Origin: JANMZO01 sp963763135
GTDB taxonomy: Bacteria; Actinomycetota; Acidimicrobiia; Acidimicrobiales; JANYDT01
Direction: 5' to 3'
Length of the DNA: 64,000 bases
Assembly (NCBI GenBank): GCA_963763135.1
Contig: CAVXNJ010000013.1
Coordinates: 1 to 64,000, forward strand
Below are positions 45,928 to 54,663 of this stretch, one piece after another. Within the stretch, counting starts at the first letter, position 1. Every line of letters begins with the position of its first letter. The notes under the pieces were generated by a model. The model did not search any database and was not told the origin of the DNA. It worked only from the letters and a program-made list of their open reading frames with translations. Both the position numbers and the translations under genes were made by a program.

Positions 45928-48474
45928 ATGGGCGCATCGGGCGCAAAGGCCCATGAGACCTTCACGGTCGCTCCCACCCACGGTTCCGATATCGATGGTG
46001 TCGGTGGGGTTGATGGTGGCGATGCCGGTGTTGCGGTATGGACCGACGGCGGCCACGCGGCGTTCGCGAACATTGTGGCGGCGGTTACCAAGGCGGGTGA
46101 CTTCGAGGACTTCGTCTCGATGACCCAGATCGGCACCGGGCTCCTCGCTGAGCTCACCGACGCAGGGGTGCCGGCGCAGGTGATTGGTGACGCGGCGGGG
46201 GAGTTGAAGGCGGCCACCAAGGCGTGGCTGAGCGGGCTCGACGTGCAACAACTCCAGGGTCTCGCCGCGGCGAACGGTTTCGAGCATCCAACCCTGGTCG
46301 GGTTGAACCCATCACCAGAGTCGACGCATCCGCTGGTGCACTGGCTCGACCCGGCGTACCCGGACACGACACCATCGAAAGCCAAAATCGCCGCGAAAGC
46401 CACGGAACGCTTCGGTGCACTCGCCGCCGGCGAAACGATAGGTGGACTTAGCTTCGACGACGTCGTCGCCGCAGAGGCAGCACTCACCAACACCACCAAC
46501 AAGGAAGACGATGACGGCGACGTTGACGACGGTGGCGGGTCGAGTGATGAGGATCCGTTCGGGTCGTGGATTGCGACCGCGGAACAGATCGCCGAGTTGC
46601 AAGCCGCGCACGCAGCATCGGTGACCGGGAAGCATTTCCCGTACCTGCCGGAAACCCAGCATTGGCTTGCATCAGTGCTGGCAACCGAGAACAAGCTCGT
46701 CACCGCGACGTGCCCGTCCCTCAACGACGACGCCATGGTGAAGATCAAGGCCGCGACGGTGCACCTGACCGACATGGCCGTGTCGTTCAACCACCAGTAC
46801 TGGATGGGCAAGATCCTCGCGGCGGACGCCTTGCCTGGAATCAGTCCAGAGCAGACCTCGGTCGCAACGAACACCGAGGCCTGGACGATGGTGCGCGCCT
46901 CGACCAGCAACGACGTCCGTGCCGCTCTCGCCGCCACGTTCGCTGAACGCCTCGACGCGGTCGCCTACATGACGGACAACGCAACGTGGATCACCGAGCA
47001 GATGGTCGAGACCGCGACAGGTGCCAAGCTCAACTTGGTCGCTGACAGCCCGGACACGCTCGCGCAGTTCGCAACGAAAGCCGGCTCGCACATCGTTGCT
47101 GCGAACGTGTTGCGCGGCGGGTCCGATGACGGTTCCAAGACCGCGTGGATCGGCCTCGCGAACCTTCCGAAGGTCGCCTGGACCGAGTGCAGTGCCGCCG
47201 GGCTAACCAAGGCGTTTCGTGGCTGGGCGAAAGACAAACCGCTCGGTCAGCTCCGCAGCGCAGCAGCCACACTCGGTCTGCCCAACGCTACGACCGCCAC
47301 CCGCGCCCAAGCCCAGAACTACCTGGCCGCGCACTGGGACACCACCCTCGACAAGACCGCGATCGACACCCAAACCACCACCCCCAAACCCGCCCCACCA
47401 ACACCAGCGCCGGCGCCGACAATGCCAGCGCCGAGTCCGCCTGCGAACCTCGGACCGTCAAGCCCTGCACCGTCGAGCTCGCCGCCGGCGTCTGCAGCGA
47501 AAGCGTCGAGCGGGTCGACGGCACCATCGACCGGTGGGGATTGGACGTCGAAGCATGTCGCGGCGATCGACGCACTGAAGCATCATCTCGCCGGGCATCA
47601 GGCACTCCCACAACGCGTTCCCGCTGCGACGGTGGAGTCGTGGACGTTCGGTCCGGCTAAGACCGCGTCACTTGGGGGTGGGCACTCGAAATCGTTGCAT
47701 GCCGCGCCCGACGGCACGATGTGGTTGTTCAAGCCCGACAAGTCCGCAGCCGGTGCACGCGCGCATGCCGAGTCGGTCGCGTCGAACGTGTTCGCCGTGG
47801 TCGGGATCCCTGCAGTGCCGGTCTACGCGAAAACGATCGGTGGCCATACCGGCTCGATCCAGCCGTTACTGCCCAACACCTCGAACCTGGGCAACAACGT
47901 CGGCGCGTGGTCCCAAGCCGACGTGGACTCCATCGTGCGGCTGCATGTGGCCGCGTGGGCGATCAGCGATCATGACGGACACGGTGCGAATCTGCTGCGC
48001 ACCGCCCAAGGTGGCCTGATCCCGTGCGACCAGGGCCAAGCGTTCAAGTTCTTCGGTGCCGACAAGCTCTCGAGCAGCTACCACCCCAACGCCTCGTTCG
48101 GTACCCAGCAACCCGTGTACATGCAGGCCTACGCGGCAGCCAAGAACGGCGGCCTCGCGACCGGGGTCACGATCCGTCCCGAGGCCGCACTCCCGGTCAT
48201 CAAAGCCTTCGAAGCCATGCCCGACGACCAGTACCGGGCCATGCTCCAACCCGCAGCGACCGAAGGAACCAAACGAGACGGCAACGGCATTGGCTGGTAC
48301 GCCCCCATGCGCGCCCGCGCCGCGAAACAACACGGCACCACCACACCGTCCAAGCAACAAATCGCTGACGCGTTCCTCGACTACGCCGTGGAACGCAAAC
48401 ACCGACTCCGTCAAGACTTCGCCGCGTTCTACGCCGCCGACGGCATCGCGCACAAGCTCGATCTCGTCTCATGA
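45928..48474 (+). CDS. Large protein with N-terminal MGASGAKAHE motif and C-terminal HipA/PI-kinase-like domain
   Basis: 848 residues. N terminus MGASGAKAHETFTVAPT is shared with the next large protein. Residues ~30-480 are helical and Ala-rich with no recognised domain; ~484-538 is a Pro/Ala/Ser linker. The C-terminal ~300 residues resemble a phosphotransferase of the HipA/PI3-4-kinase type: SLGGGHSKSLHA glycine loop (~582-593), MWLFKPD with a candidate ATP-binding lysine (~600), catalytic loop SDHDGHGANLL (~679-689) and CDQGQAFKFFG in the place of the metal-binding DFG (~698-708). It may phosphorylate a protein or lipid, or act as toxin. No immunity gene is certain. Confidence 0.75.
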   Translation: MGASGAKAHETFTVAPTHGSDIDGVGGVDGGDAGVAVWTDGGHAAFANIVAAVTKAGDFEDFVSMTQIGTGLLAELTDAGVPAQVIGDAAGELKAATKAWLSGLDVQQLQGLAAANGFEHPTLVGLNPSPESTHPLVHWLDPAYPDTTPSKAKIAAKATERFGALAAGETIGGLSFDDVVAAEAALTNTTNKEDDDGDVDDGGGSSDEDPFGSWIATAEQIAELQAAHAASVTGKHFPYLPETQHWLASVLATENKLVTATCPSLNDDAMVKIKAATVHLTDMAVSFNHQYWMGKILAADALPGISPEQTSVATNTEAWTMVRASTSNDVRAALAATFAERLDAVAYMTDNATWITEQMVETATGAKLNLVADSPDTLAQFATKAGSHIVAANVLRGGSDDGSKTAWIGLANLPKVAWTECSAAGLTKAFRGWAKDKPLGQLRSAAATLGLPNATTATRAQAQNYLAAHWDTTLDKTAIDTQTTTPKPAPPTPAPAPTMPAPSPPANLGPSSPAPSSSPPASAAKASSGSTAPSTGGDWTSKHVAAIDALKHHLAGHQALPQRVPAATVESWTFGPAKTASLGGGHSKSLHAAPDGTMWLFKPDKSAAGARAHAESVASNVFAVVGIPAVPVYAKTIGGHTGSIQPLLPNTSNLGNNVGAWSQADVDSIVRLHVAAWAISDHDGHGANLLRTAQGGLIPCDQGQAFKFFGADKLSSSYHPNASFGTQQPVYMQAYAAAKNGGLATGVTIRPEAALPVIKAFEAMPDDQYRAMLQPAATEGTKRDGNGIGWYAPMRARAAKQHGTTTPSKQQIADAFLDYAVERKHRLRQDFAAFYAADGIAHKLDLVS

Positions 48475-48492
48475 ACCATGACGGTGTCTGAG

Positions 48493-50799
48493 ATGGGTGC
48501 CTCCGCAGCCAAAGCCCACGAAGTCTTCAAAGTCGCACCCACCACTACGGCCAAGGCGGTCAAGGCATCGACGACCAGCAGCAGTTCCACTAGCAGTTCC
48601 GGCGTCGGTGCCAGCCCGTCAACGGTGAGCGAAACGGTCAGCGATGTGGAACCGACGTGTTCACTGTGCGGTGAACCCGTTGAGCTCGCCGACCCGAACG
48701 ACCCGCAAAGCTGGGTGCACGCCGAGCACGCCAACGACACCGGTGACCACACCGCCGAACACGAACCAGCATTGATCCCCGACATGCCCCAGCTCGTCGA
48801 CGGGCCGTTTGACGAGATTGGCGCCGACAGCAACGAGCTCGACACTGCAGCAGCAGCTGGCGCAGGTGACGGGGGAGTGGCCGAGCCGCAAGACACCGGG
48901 GACCCGGGCCCGGTCGTAGTCGTGTCGGGGCCGGTGGCCGAGGTCGGTTGGGACGAGCCGTTGACACCCGTCCCGGACACGGTCCCAGCCGGTGCGCCGA
49001 CCGGGGTGGCGTTGCTGGCCGGCGGGGCTGATCTGGTCGAGTCGACCGTGACGCTCATCGCCTACAAGCCGACCAAGACCGGAGGTGAGGTCCGTGAGGT
49101 ACTGCACGCCACCGTCACACCGGAGGCCGAAGCAAAGCTCCGAGACGCCCTGGGACTATCGGAGACCGTGATGGTGCCCGTCGAGGTCACCGAAGACCAG
49201 GACCAGCCCCACCCCTACGACGTCGCCAACAAGCTCTACGCCAACCTCACCGCAGCAATGAAACAGATCAACAAGGCAATCAAGCACGCCACCAAGGTCG
49301 ACCCGGCAGCCGCAACCACAATCACCAGCCTTTCCGGACAACTCGACAACGCCATGACCGCAGCCGCCGGTGACGAGTCGTTGCACTCGATGCTCACCCA
49401 CTACCAGGCCGCCCTCGCCCCGTACGCGCAGGCCGTGAACAGCACCGCCGACGATGCGGGTGCGGGTGCAGTCATCGGGGTGAAGTTGCCGAAACTCACC
49501 GAGCCGTGGACCATGACCGTGCCGGTCACCGTGACCAAAATGATCCCCGCGCCGCCACCGGCGACCCCGGCCGGGATCCTCCCCGCACAGGTCCGTGACG
49601 CCACCCGACTCAAACCCACCTTCGATCCGGCCACCGGCACCGTGAGCTGGGACGGCAAAGCCCGCGCCACCGCATCCGGGAAGGAGTACGCCATCGAACT
49701 CGGTGACGGCTACCACGCCGTCTACCGGCCCTATGCGGCCGCGAGCGCAAGCGACGCCACCCAGCTGACGCTACGAGGGCAGCTCGAGATCGTCGCCCCA
49801 CCCGGCACCGGACACGGCCCCGAACTCGTGCGCCGGCTCGGGCAACTCCACCTCGTGAACCGGGCCCTCACCGGCGGCGAAGGCGAATGGACCTACCTGC
49901 AACGCAACATCGCCGCCCAAGGACTCACCGGTCACCCCGACGTCACCGCGGCACTGCACAAAGCCCAAGGAATCGAAGACGCCCAAATGCACATCCTCGT
50001 CGGACAACGAGCCCACCAGGCGGCCGGGCTGACCGACACCCAACTGTCGCGCTTCGCCGCGCAACTCACCCTCGACGCCGAAGCCGCCGCACTACCCGAC
50101 AAGGTCCGACTGTTACGCGACGGGGTAGCCAAAGCCACCGGCCACCCCGACGGCGACACACTCGCCGCGACAAGCGCCTACCGGCCAACCCCAACCGTGG
50201 AACGCGGCTGGCTCACCTGGTCCCGATTCGATGCCCTCGACAACCCGGCCGTTGACAAGGCCTGGGCTACCCGCCGGCTCGCGCATCGCATCACCGCCGG
50301 AAACCTCTACAACGTCGTCACCTCCGGCGTGCTGGCCTCCACCGAACGACGCCAACTCATGGGCATCGGCGGCCTCTCCACCATGTCCCCCGAAGCCGAC
50401 AAACACTCTGGCGGCGCAACGTCGGTGTTCCTGCGCGTGCAACCCGTCAACGCTGCGACCGGTTCCTCGATGATCATCTGGGACAACCCCAACGCACTCG
50501 TCGGCCGAGCCGACTGGTACGCGTACAACGGTGACGCGTTCGGAGCCGCCCCCGAAAAAGCCGCCTCGTACGGATCCGGTTCGACCTACACAACCAACGT
50601 GCTCAAAGCCGCAAGCCACGACAAATCAAACAACGAGATCATGTTCCGACACGGCATCGATCTCCACCGGGGCCCCGGAGCACCATCACGGATCATCTGC
50701 GCCAACACCGCCGAACGCGACAAGATCCGCACCGAACTCGCCAGCCGCGGCATCACCCACATCGGCACCCGGACCATAGGAGACGTCGTCACATGCTGA
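48493..50799 (+). CDS. Large protein with N-terminal MGASAAKAHE motif, zinc-site and C-terminal ART-like domain
   Basis: 768 residues from the ATG at 48493, chosen because the same CTGAGATGGG precedes the start of the paralogous protein; in-frame starts at 48478 and 48484 exist. MGASAAKAHEVFKVAPT, then a Ser/Thr spacer, a possible zinc site CSLCGEPV ... HAEHANDTGDHTAEHE (~56-85), an acidic spacer, and middle domains. The C-terminal ~170 residues look like an ADP-ribosyltransferase: HRITAGNLYNVVTSGVL (~598), SVFLRVQP (~655), NNEIMFRHGIDL with a candidate catalytic Glu (~714). The ART assignment is tentative. Followed by an overlapping small gene. Confidence 0.7.
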   Translation: MGASAAKAHEVFKVAPTTTAKAVKASTTSSSSTSSSGVGASPSTVSETVSDVEPTCSLCGEPVELADPNDPQSWVHAEHANDTGDHTAEHEPALIPDMPQLVDGPFDEIGADSNELDTAAAAGAGDGGVAEPQDTGDPGPVVVVSGPVAEVGWDEPLTPVPDTVPAGAPTGVALLAGGADLVESTVTLIAYKPTKTGGEVREVLHATVTPEAEAKLRDALGLSETVMVPVEVTEDQDQPHPYDVANKLYANLTAAMKQINKAIKHATKVDPAAATTITSLSGQLDNAMTAAAGDESLHSMLTHYQAALAPYAQAVNSTADDAGAGAVIGVKLPKLTEPWTMTVPVTVTKMIPAPPPATPAGILPAQVRDATRLKPTFDPATGTVSWDGKARATASGKEYAIELGDGYHAVYRPYAAASASDATQLTLRGQLEIVAPPGTGHGPELVRRLGQLHLVNRALTGGEGEWTYLQRNIAAQGLTGHPDVTAALHKAQGIEDAQMHILVGQRAHQAAGLTDTQLSRFAAQLTLDAEAAALPDKVRLLRDGVAKATGHPDGDTLAATSAYRPTPTVERGWLTWSRFDALDNPAVDKAWATRRLAHRITAGNLYNVVTSGVLASTERRQLMGIGGLSTMSPEADKHSGGATSVFLRVQPVNAATGSSMIIWDNPNALVGRADWYAYNGDAFGAAPEKAASYGSGSTYTTNVLKAASHDKSNNEIMFRHGIDLHRGPGAPSRIICANTAERDKIRTELASRGITHIGTRTIGDVVTC

Positions 50800-51290
50800 G
50801 CCCCACCCAACACACCCACCTGCACACACTCATCACCGGCAACGAAGGCGAACTCGACAACCCCAACAACCCACTCACCGGCGCCATCCTCACCATCACC
50901 AACCACAACGACGGACAGCTCGTCTACCGAGCACCGCTCGCCCGCATGTGGCGACACGAACCCGACGAACCCACCATCTGGCTCCGACCCACCACCACCA
51001 CCACCGACCCCACCAAGCCCGTGAGCAAGACCAACGGATTCCCACTCGCCATCAACCGTCGACGCGCAATCAGCTACACCACCGTCACGCTCACCGACAC
51101 GGGCGCGTTGCGGTTCGACACCACCGAAGGCCAAATCGCACTCATCGAGATCCTCGACAACGTCCGCGATCGAGAAGAGGCCGAGCGGCTCCAAGCCTGG
51201 GACACGTTCACCCTCGTCACCCTTCCCGACCACATCGTCGACGCGCTCGAGAAACTCGAAGAGGACGGCTGGCACGACGAATGGGCGTGA
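50793..51290 (+). CDS. Small unknown protein, possible immunity partner
   Basis: 165 residues, start overlapping the stop of the ART-like gene by 7 bases. Contains ILTITNHNDGQLVYRAPLARMWRHEPDEPTIWLRP and a C-terminal helix with acidic residues (ALEKLEEDGWHDEWA). No signal peptide. Immunity or chaperone roles are inferred from overlap with the large gene. Confidence 0.65.
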   Translation: MLSPTQHTHLHTLITGNEGELDNPNNPLTGAILTITNHNDGQLVYRAPLARMWRHEPDEPTIWLRPTTTTTDPTKPVSKTNGFPLAINRRRAISYTTVTLTDTGALRFDTTEGQIALIEILDNVRDREEAERLQAWDTFTLVTLPDHIVDALEKLEEDGWHDEWA

Positions 51291-51351
51291 CCTGAAACCC
51301 GGTGTGGTGGTTGACGGGTTGACGGGTTAACGGCCGGACCGACGTGTCCGC

Positions 51352-51872
51352 CGGGAGGTGCGTCGTCGGTTGGAGTTGAGTGCGCAGGCTGCCTCGCACA
51401 CGCTGGGGCGACTTGCCCGCGATGGACATGTTGAGCGTGTGCGACGCGGTCAGTATCTGCTGCGCCCTCTGGGCGAGATCGGCTCCTTCTCCGGTCCGGT
51501 CAATGCGTGCAGATTGCTGTCACAGGGCGACTCTTTGTCGCGGGGATTGGTGAAGGCGATTGGAATCGATCATCGAAGACCCGCAACGGTCCACCTTGGC
51601 GCAGAATTCTTTCGAACATCGAAGGTCTCGTCACCCGAGTGTGCGCTACTCGAATCGGCCCAGGTCCCGCGTCGGGTAGGCGGGAAATCGCTACTTTCGC
51701 GGAAGCGCTTGCTGCAGCCGAGCCGAACGCTGTGCAGATCAGTGAACTCACGAACGCCCTGGGTTTCGATGCTGCACTGCGAAGGCTGGTTCGCTCGATC
51801 GACGCCTCGAACGGCATCCTCGACAACGGTGGATGCCGGGTCGAGCCACTCGCCCATAACGACTCGACCTGA
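51352..51872 (+). pseudogene. Remnant of an AbiEi-type antitoxin
   Basis: The first frame gives an AbiEi-like winged helix (LSAQAASHTLGRLARDGHVERVRRGQYLLRPLGE) and, after a shortened middle, VSSPECALLESAQVPRRVGG. The matching end is in another frame (EIATFAEALAAAEP ... ISELTNALGFDAALRRLV). A shift at about 51675-51690 and missing middle residues make it non-functional as read. No AbiEii nucleotidyltransferase toxin gene follows, so the system is decayed. Confidence 0.6.
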
Positions 51873-52475
51873 CCGATGACCGGAGCGACGGTTTGTTGAT
51901 AGCGAGCGTGGCGTGCGTTGGCCCGGCTCGTTCCATGCACTGCTCGAGGTGGTTCGGCGAAGATGGGCGTGATGAGATCACCAACCGAATCAGCCCCGCG
52001 CGCACCGCTGCGCGCAGTGAACCTCACCCGACTCATTAAACCTCACCTCACGCACGACGGCACCACCTGGACCACACTGCCCACAACTGCGTGAACAAAC
52101 CCTGACAGACCGCCGCCGACAAATACAATCGAAACCCGCCAGCGAAGCCCTCGCATCCGTCCGCCCACGAGCACCCGCGGCCTGCTGAGCCGGGCCCCTG
52201 TTGGGTCAATGCTTAAACCGCACGGCGTCCGACGGTCTCCGAAGAGGCAGAACACCGATCACAGGTTGCTCCGAAACCTACATAGCGGGGTGGGACATCG
52301 GTGTTCGGCAGTGCTGGATCGTCTGGCTGGAATTGTCAGTTGTCGTTGTAATGCAACAAAGATCTTGGCACCGAGATCAACACCTTGACAGCGAAGAGTT
52401 GCCTGTTTACTGTTGGAGTTGCTTCCGGCGCGACAGTTTTAATTTAAATTGATACTACTTTGGGGAGGGCAAAGT
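51873..52475. other. Intergenic leader of the low-GC cassette, with inverted repeat
   Basis: About 600 bases without a gene. The GC content falls from about 52200. A perfect 10-bp inverted repeat, GAACACCGAT (52250-52259) and ATCGGTGTTC (52297-52306), encloses a smaller hairpin AGGTT-gctccga-AACCT. It could be a leader RNA structure or an operator. TTGACA occurs at 52388-52393 without a clear -10. Confidence 0.5.
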
Positions 52476-53231
52476 ATGAAGTTACGAGCCTTTGCTGCGT
52501 TCAGCTTGTTTGCAGTCTGTTCGTTAGTGATAGTCGGGAAATCATCAATAATCGCTTCAGCAGAGTCTTCAGCTGCCAAGCAACCACCTTTGCCTACCGT
52601 ACCCATCCCTCAGCCTGTGACTGGTCTTCTGTTAGAACCGAGCCGTTCTGAGGGCCTGGTTCCGGCTTCAGCGAATTTGCCGCTTCCAGTCGAAGAGCCT
52701 AAGACCGTAACGCTAAAGGTAGACCCATCTTCGGGTAAGCGACGTATAGAAACGGCAACCGCGGTCTGTGCAGCGGCATTCGAAGGGTACAAATCAGCGC
52801 AGCCCACGGCCGCAATTGGTACGACAGCTGGTGAGATGGTCGGTTGGCTTCCAGGCAAAGCTGCCATTCTCGTACCTAAATACGCCGAAAGCCGGCAATC
52901 GAATGAACCAGTGGCTTTGTGTTTCTTAGATGGTCAATTCGATCGTCCACCTGGCTCAGAGCGGAGCCGGGCGCTTTGGGTGGTAGGGATCGACGGCATG
53001 CCCGTGCTGTACTCCGTCGGTGGACTCTCCGAACTTCTGCCGACGAACCCCTCAACGAAACAGTCGGCAGAACCGTATCCATCAGTCGCGAGGGTCGCGC
53101 CGCCTGCCAGTCCTTCTACTACTGCCTTCCCGCCAAGCGAGCGAGCCCCCGACGCATCGCCGGTCACGATTTCACGTGAGGATTCGCTGGGTATCACTCC
53201 CCCGGTTGTAAAAGGCCAGAAAGGAGAATGA
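52476..53231 (+). CDS. Secreted protein of the lower-GC cassette
   Basis: 251 residues from the ATG after GGGGAGGGC. Signal peptide (MKLRAFAAFSLFAVCSLVIVG). Pro-rich N-terminal part, then VCAAAFEGYKSAQPTAAIGTTAGEMVGWLPGKAAILVPKYAESR and CFLDGQFDRPPGS, with two cysteines, and a Pro/Ser tail. No domain recognised. Codons are less GC-biased than in the flanking element. Its stop overlaps the start of the lectin-protease gene. Confidence 0.75.
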   Translation: MKLRAFAAFSLFAVCSLVIVGKSSIIASAESSAAKQPPLPTVPIPQPVTGLLLEPSRSEGLVPASANLPLPVEEPKTVTLKVDPSSGKRRIETATAVCAAAFEGYKSAQPTAAIGTTAGEMVGWLPGKAAILVPKYAESRQSNEPVALCFLDGQFDRPPGSERSRALWVVGIDGMPVLYSVGGLSELLPTNPSTKQSAEPYPSVARVAPPASPSTTAFPPSERAPDASPVTISREDSLGITPPVVKGQKGE

Positions 53232-54652
53232 CCATGCGAAAAAGCTCGTGGCATTTAGCGGCCACACTAGTCATCCTGACGAGCACTCTTACCTTTTTCG
53301 GGAATAGCGCCGTAATTGGTCCCGTTAGCGCTGCGACACAGCCCACCGGATACTTAACTGGGCTGATACCAGCATCCTCAGGCCGGGTTGGAACCAGCAT
53401 GTGTTTGGAAATGCCGGGGTCTTCAACTTCCTGGGGCACGCAACTGATCCAATGGGGTTGCAATGGAACGATCAATCAGTCGTGGTCTGTCGAGCCATCT
53501 GGAAGTGGATGGGGTGGATATCGGATTAGGTCCAACTACAATAATCTCTGTGTTGATATCCGGGACTACTCGTATGCGAATGGTGCGGCGATTCAGCAAT
53601 GGCCGTGTACCGCTGATTGGAATCAATCGTTCTATAAGATCGATCTTGGATCCGGATCTACAGTTTTTCAGAACGCAGGCACGGGGAAAGTAATTGATGT
53701 CCAAGGGTACGGAGTCAACTGGGGGTCGCTCATGACGCAGTACCAACCGAATTGGACGGATAACCAGCAGTTCGTCACCCCTGCGGTACCGGTGATGGGT
53801 TATGTGGACGACATTGTGGGGACGGATGAGGGAATTGACGTCGTCGGATGGACAATTGCTCCCAATGCTCCGACGTACCAGCTCGCGTATCAAGTTTTGG
53901 TTGACGGTCAAGTCATCAACCCTCCCTACTGGTACGCCACCTCCTACCGTCCGGATGTCGGAGCGGCCTATCCAGGGTACGGGAACTATCGCGGTATTAG
54001 TGCGTCGTTTGCGTACGATATGGCTCCTGGGTTTCATAATGTGTGCGTTCAAGCCCAGTCCTTCGGCGTATACGCAAATATCGGTTGCGAAGAAGTCTTT
54101 GCGGAGGAATTCATGGACGATTCTCAGAGCGGACAGAACGAGATCTACGCTGGCTGTCGGATGACCACTGCACAAGGGGTGAACTTATTCGACAATGGCT
54201 CGATGCAGATGGCCAGTCGATCATATTTCGCAGATGTAGTTTCCGGTGGAGTGCTTTGGGATGTGGCATCGACGAAAGTCTCATTCGCTCAAGGATCTCA
54301 GAAGCCACGCATCAAAGTGGAGACGGTGTTCTTTTCGACGTCGGAGAACGGTTCCACGAAGGGTTACTGCAAGAGGAAAAATAGCGTCTTCTTACCGTCC
54401 AACAGCAAGAGAATTCGTATGAATGACAAGAACCTTTCAGTGAACGGTAGTGCCCCTTTTTGGTCCTATGTGGCGGTACACGAGATTGGGCACGTCTTAG
54501 GGTTAGGACATCAAAACTCCGCGCCCCTCCCGATTAATTCATCTCCTGCATCAAATCCCAATTCGTCGGTAATGAGGCAGGGGGGACGCAACGGGCAACC
54601 CTCGGGGTGGCCGTACAATTTGGATATTGCTCGCGTGAACGCGATCTACTAG
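53228..54652 (+). CDS. Secreted ricin-B-lectin / matrixin-like metalloprotease
   Basis: 474 residues. Signal peptide (HLAATLVILTSTLTFFGNSAVIGPVSAA), then a ricin-type beta-trefoil (residues ~45-190) with three QxW-like repeats (NQSWSV, NQSFYK, NQQFVT) and LCVDIRDYS. A linker domain of ~100 residues with FHNVCVQAQSFG, then a protease domain near the end with the zinc signature HEIGHVLGLGH (about 418-428) and SVMRQGG in the place of the Met-turn. The lectin would bind glycans and the protease cut proteins or glycoproteins. Overlaps the gene before by 4 bases. Confidence 0.85.
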   Translation: MTMRKSSWHLAATLVILTSTLTFFGNSAVIGPVSAATQPTGYLTGLIPASSGRVGTSMCLEMPGSSTSWGTQLIQWGCNGTINQSWSVEPSGSGWGGYRIRSNYNNLCVDIRDYSYANGAAIQQWPCTADWNQSFYKIDLGSGSTVFQNAGTGKVIDVQGYGVNWGSLMTQYQPNWTDNQQFVTPAVPVMGYVDDIVGTDEGIDVVGWTIAPNAPTYQLAYQVLVDGQVINPPYWYATSYRPDVGAAYPGYGNYRGISASFAYDMAPGFHNVCVQAQSFGVYANIGCEEVFAEEFMDDSQSGQNEIYAGCRMTTAQGVNLFDNGSMQMASRSYFADVVSGGVLWDVASTKVSFAQGSQKPRIKVETVFFSTSENGSTKGYCKRKNSVFLPSNSKRIRMNDKNLSVNGSAPFWSYVAVHEIGHVLGLGHQNSAPLPINSSPASNPNSSVMRQGGRNGQPSGWPYNLDIARVNAIY

Positions 54653-54663
54653 AGGGGACGATC

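Noticed and set aside
52261..52310. c-di-GMP or c-di-AMP riboswitch-like text (TAGCGGGG) in the leader
   Set aside because: The conserved core elements and order of these riboswitch classes are missing.
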